Shown here one piece after another: positions 6,268-6,398 of a stretch of 6,398 nt of DNA. Source of the stretch: Thermoanaerobaculales bacterium (GTDB lineage Bacteria; Acidobacteriota; Thermoanaerobaculia; Thermoanaerobaculales; Sulfomarinibacteraceae). The DNA is taken from NCBI GenBank assembly GCA_025456385.1, contig JALOKS010000331.1, forward strand, positions 1 through 6,398, read 5' to 3'. A model generated the notes under the pieces. The model was not told the origin of the DNA. It saw only the letters and a program-made list of their open reading frames with translations, and searched no databases. Made by a program: the position numbers and the translations under genes. Numbering within the stretch: position 1 is the first letter of the stretch; every line of letters starts with the position of its first letter.

Positions 6268-6398
6268 ATGAGCGATCTCAAAGGTCGCACCCTCGGCCAC
6301 TACGGCATCGTCGAGCGCCTCGGCGCCGGCGGGATGGGGGAGGTCTACCGCGCCTTCGACGAGCGGCTCGAGCGCGACGTGGCCATCAAGGTGCTGCC
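6268..6398 (+). CDS. Hanks-type serine/threonine protein kinase, N-terminal fragment cut by window
   Basis: Only 43 codons are present, but they are diagnostic. A short lead MSDLKGRTLGHYGIVERL is followed by the glycine-rich ATP loop GAGGMGEVYRA (19-29), then the VAIK motif with the ATP-anchoring lysine at residue 41. This is the N-terminus of a PknB-like eukaryotic-type kinase, which phosphorylates proteins on Ser/Thr in the cytoplasm. Whether it carries a transmembrane segment or sensor domain cannot be seen. The ATG at 6268 places the domain at the family's usual distance from the start. Upstream there is only a weak GAG-type ribosome binding site. It is transcribed away from the PEGA/SPOR gene. 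Confidence 0.95.
   Translation, partial: MSDLKGRTLGHYGIVERLGAGGMGEVYRAFDERLERDVAIKVL

Noticed and set aside
5052..6300. Long frames on both strands over the PEGA/SPOR gene (5052-6221 plus, 5455-6300 minus)
   Set aside because: Both are shadows: the 5250-6167 minus frame has a signal peptide, two PEGA domains and a SPOR-like domain, and the others show only Arg/Ala/Gly-rich sequence.

Overview
The window comes from a high-GC bacterial chromosome and is most likely a metagenome-type contig. Organism placement is inference only. The serine/threonine kinase N-terminus (HYGIVERLGAGGMGEVYRA followed by a VAIKVL motif), PEGA domains, a DUF3516-type helicase and intergenic heptanucleotide repeats together suggest Acidobacteriota (for example a Thermoanaerobaculia-like lineage). 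Myxococcota or Gemmatimonadota are possible alternatives. No mobile element, phage, CRISPR or RNA gene was found.

Layout, left to right. (1) Positions 1-2609, minus strand: a large DEAD/DEAH-like (Ski2-like) helicase with a C-terminal DUF3516 region. It is cut by the window edge, probably close to its natural end. (2) 2610-2932: an intergenic region packed with three different tandem arrays, all with a 7-bp unit. (3) 2933-3876, minus: a nitronate monooxygenase / 2-nitropropane dioxygenase-family gene. Its reading frame breaks near 3112 and the conserved C-terminus continues in another frame. (4) 3877-4042: intergenic, with a fourth heptad array (3984-4018) abutting a perfect 13-bp hairpin that overlaps the stop codon of the next gene. 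(5) 4043-5104, minus: a membrane-anchored pentapeptide-repeat protein. (6) 5250-6167, minus: a secreted protein with two PEGA domains and a C-terminal SPOR-like domain. (7) 6268-6398, plus: the first 43 codons of a Hanks-type serine/threonine protein kinase, divergent from the PEGA/SPOR gene.

The right half (kinase, PEGA/SPOR protein, membrane-anchored pentapeptide protein) looks like a cell-envelope/signalling neighbourhood, but a functional connection is inferred from adjacency only. The helicase and the oxygenase are separate units. The most unusual content is non-coding: four heptanucleotide arrays of different sequence but identical unit length in both gaps around the oxygenase gene, one with a 21-bp higher-order period. 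I see no convincing evidence for a wholly new multi-gene system. The repeat arrays and the PEGA-PEGA-SPOR protein next to a kinase are the best candidates for follow-up.
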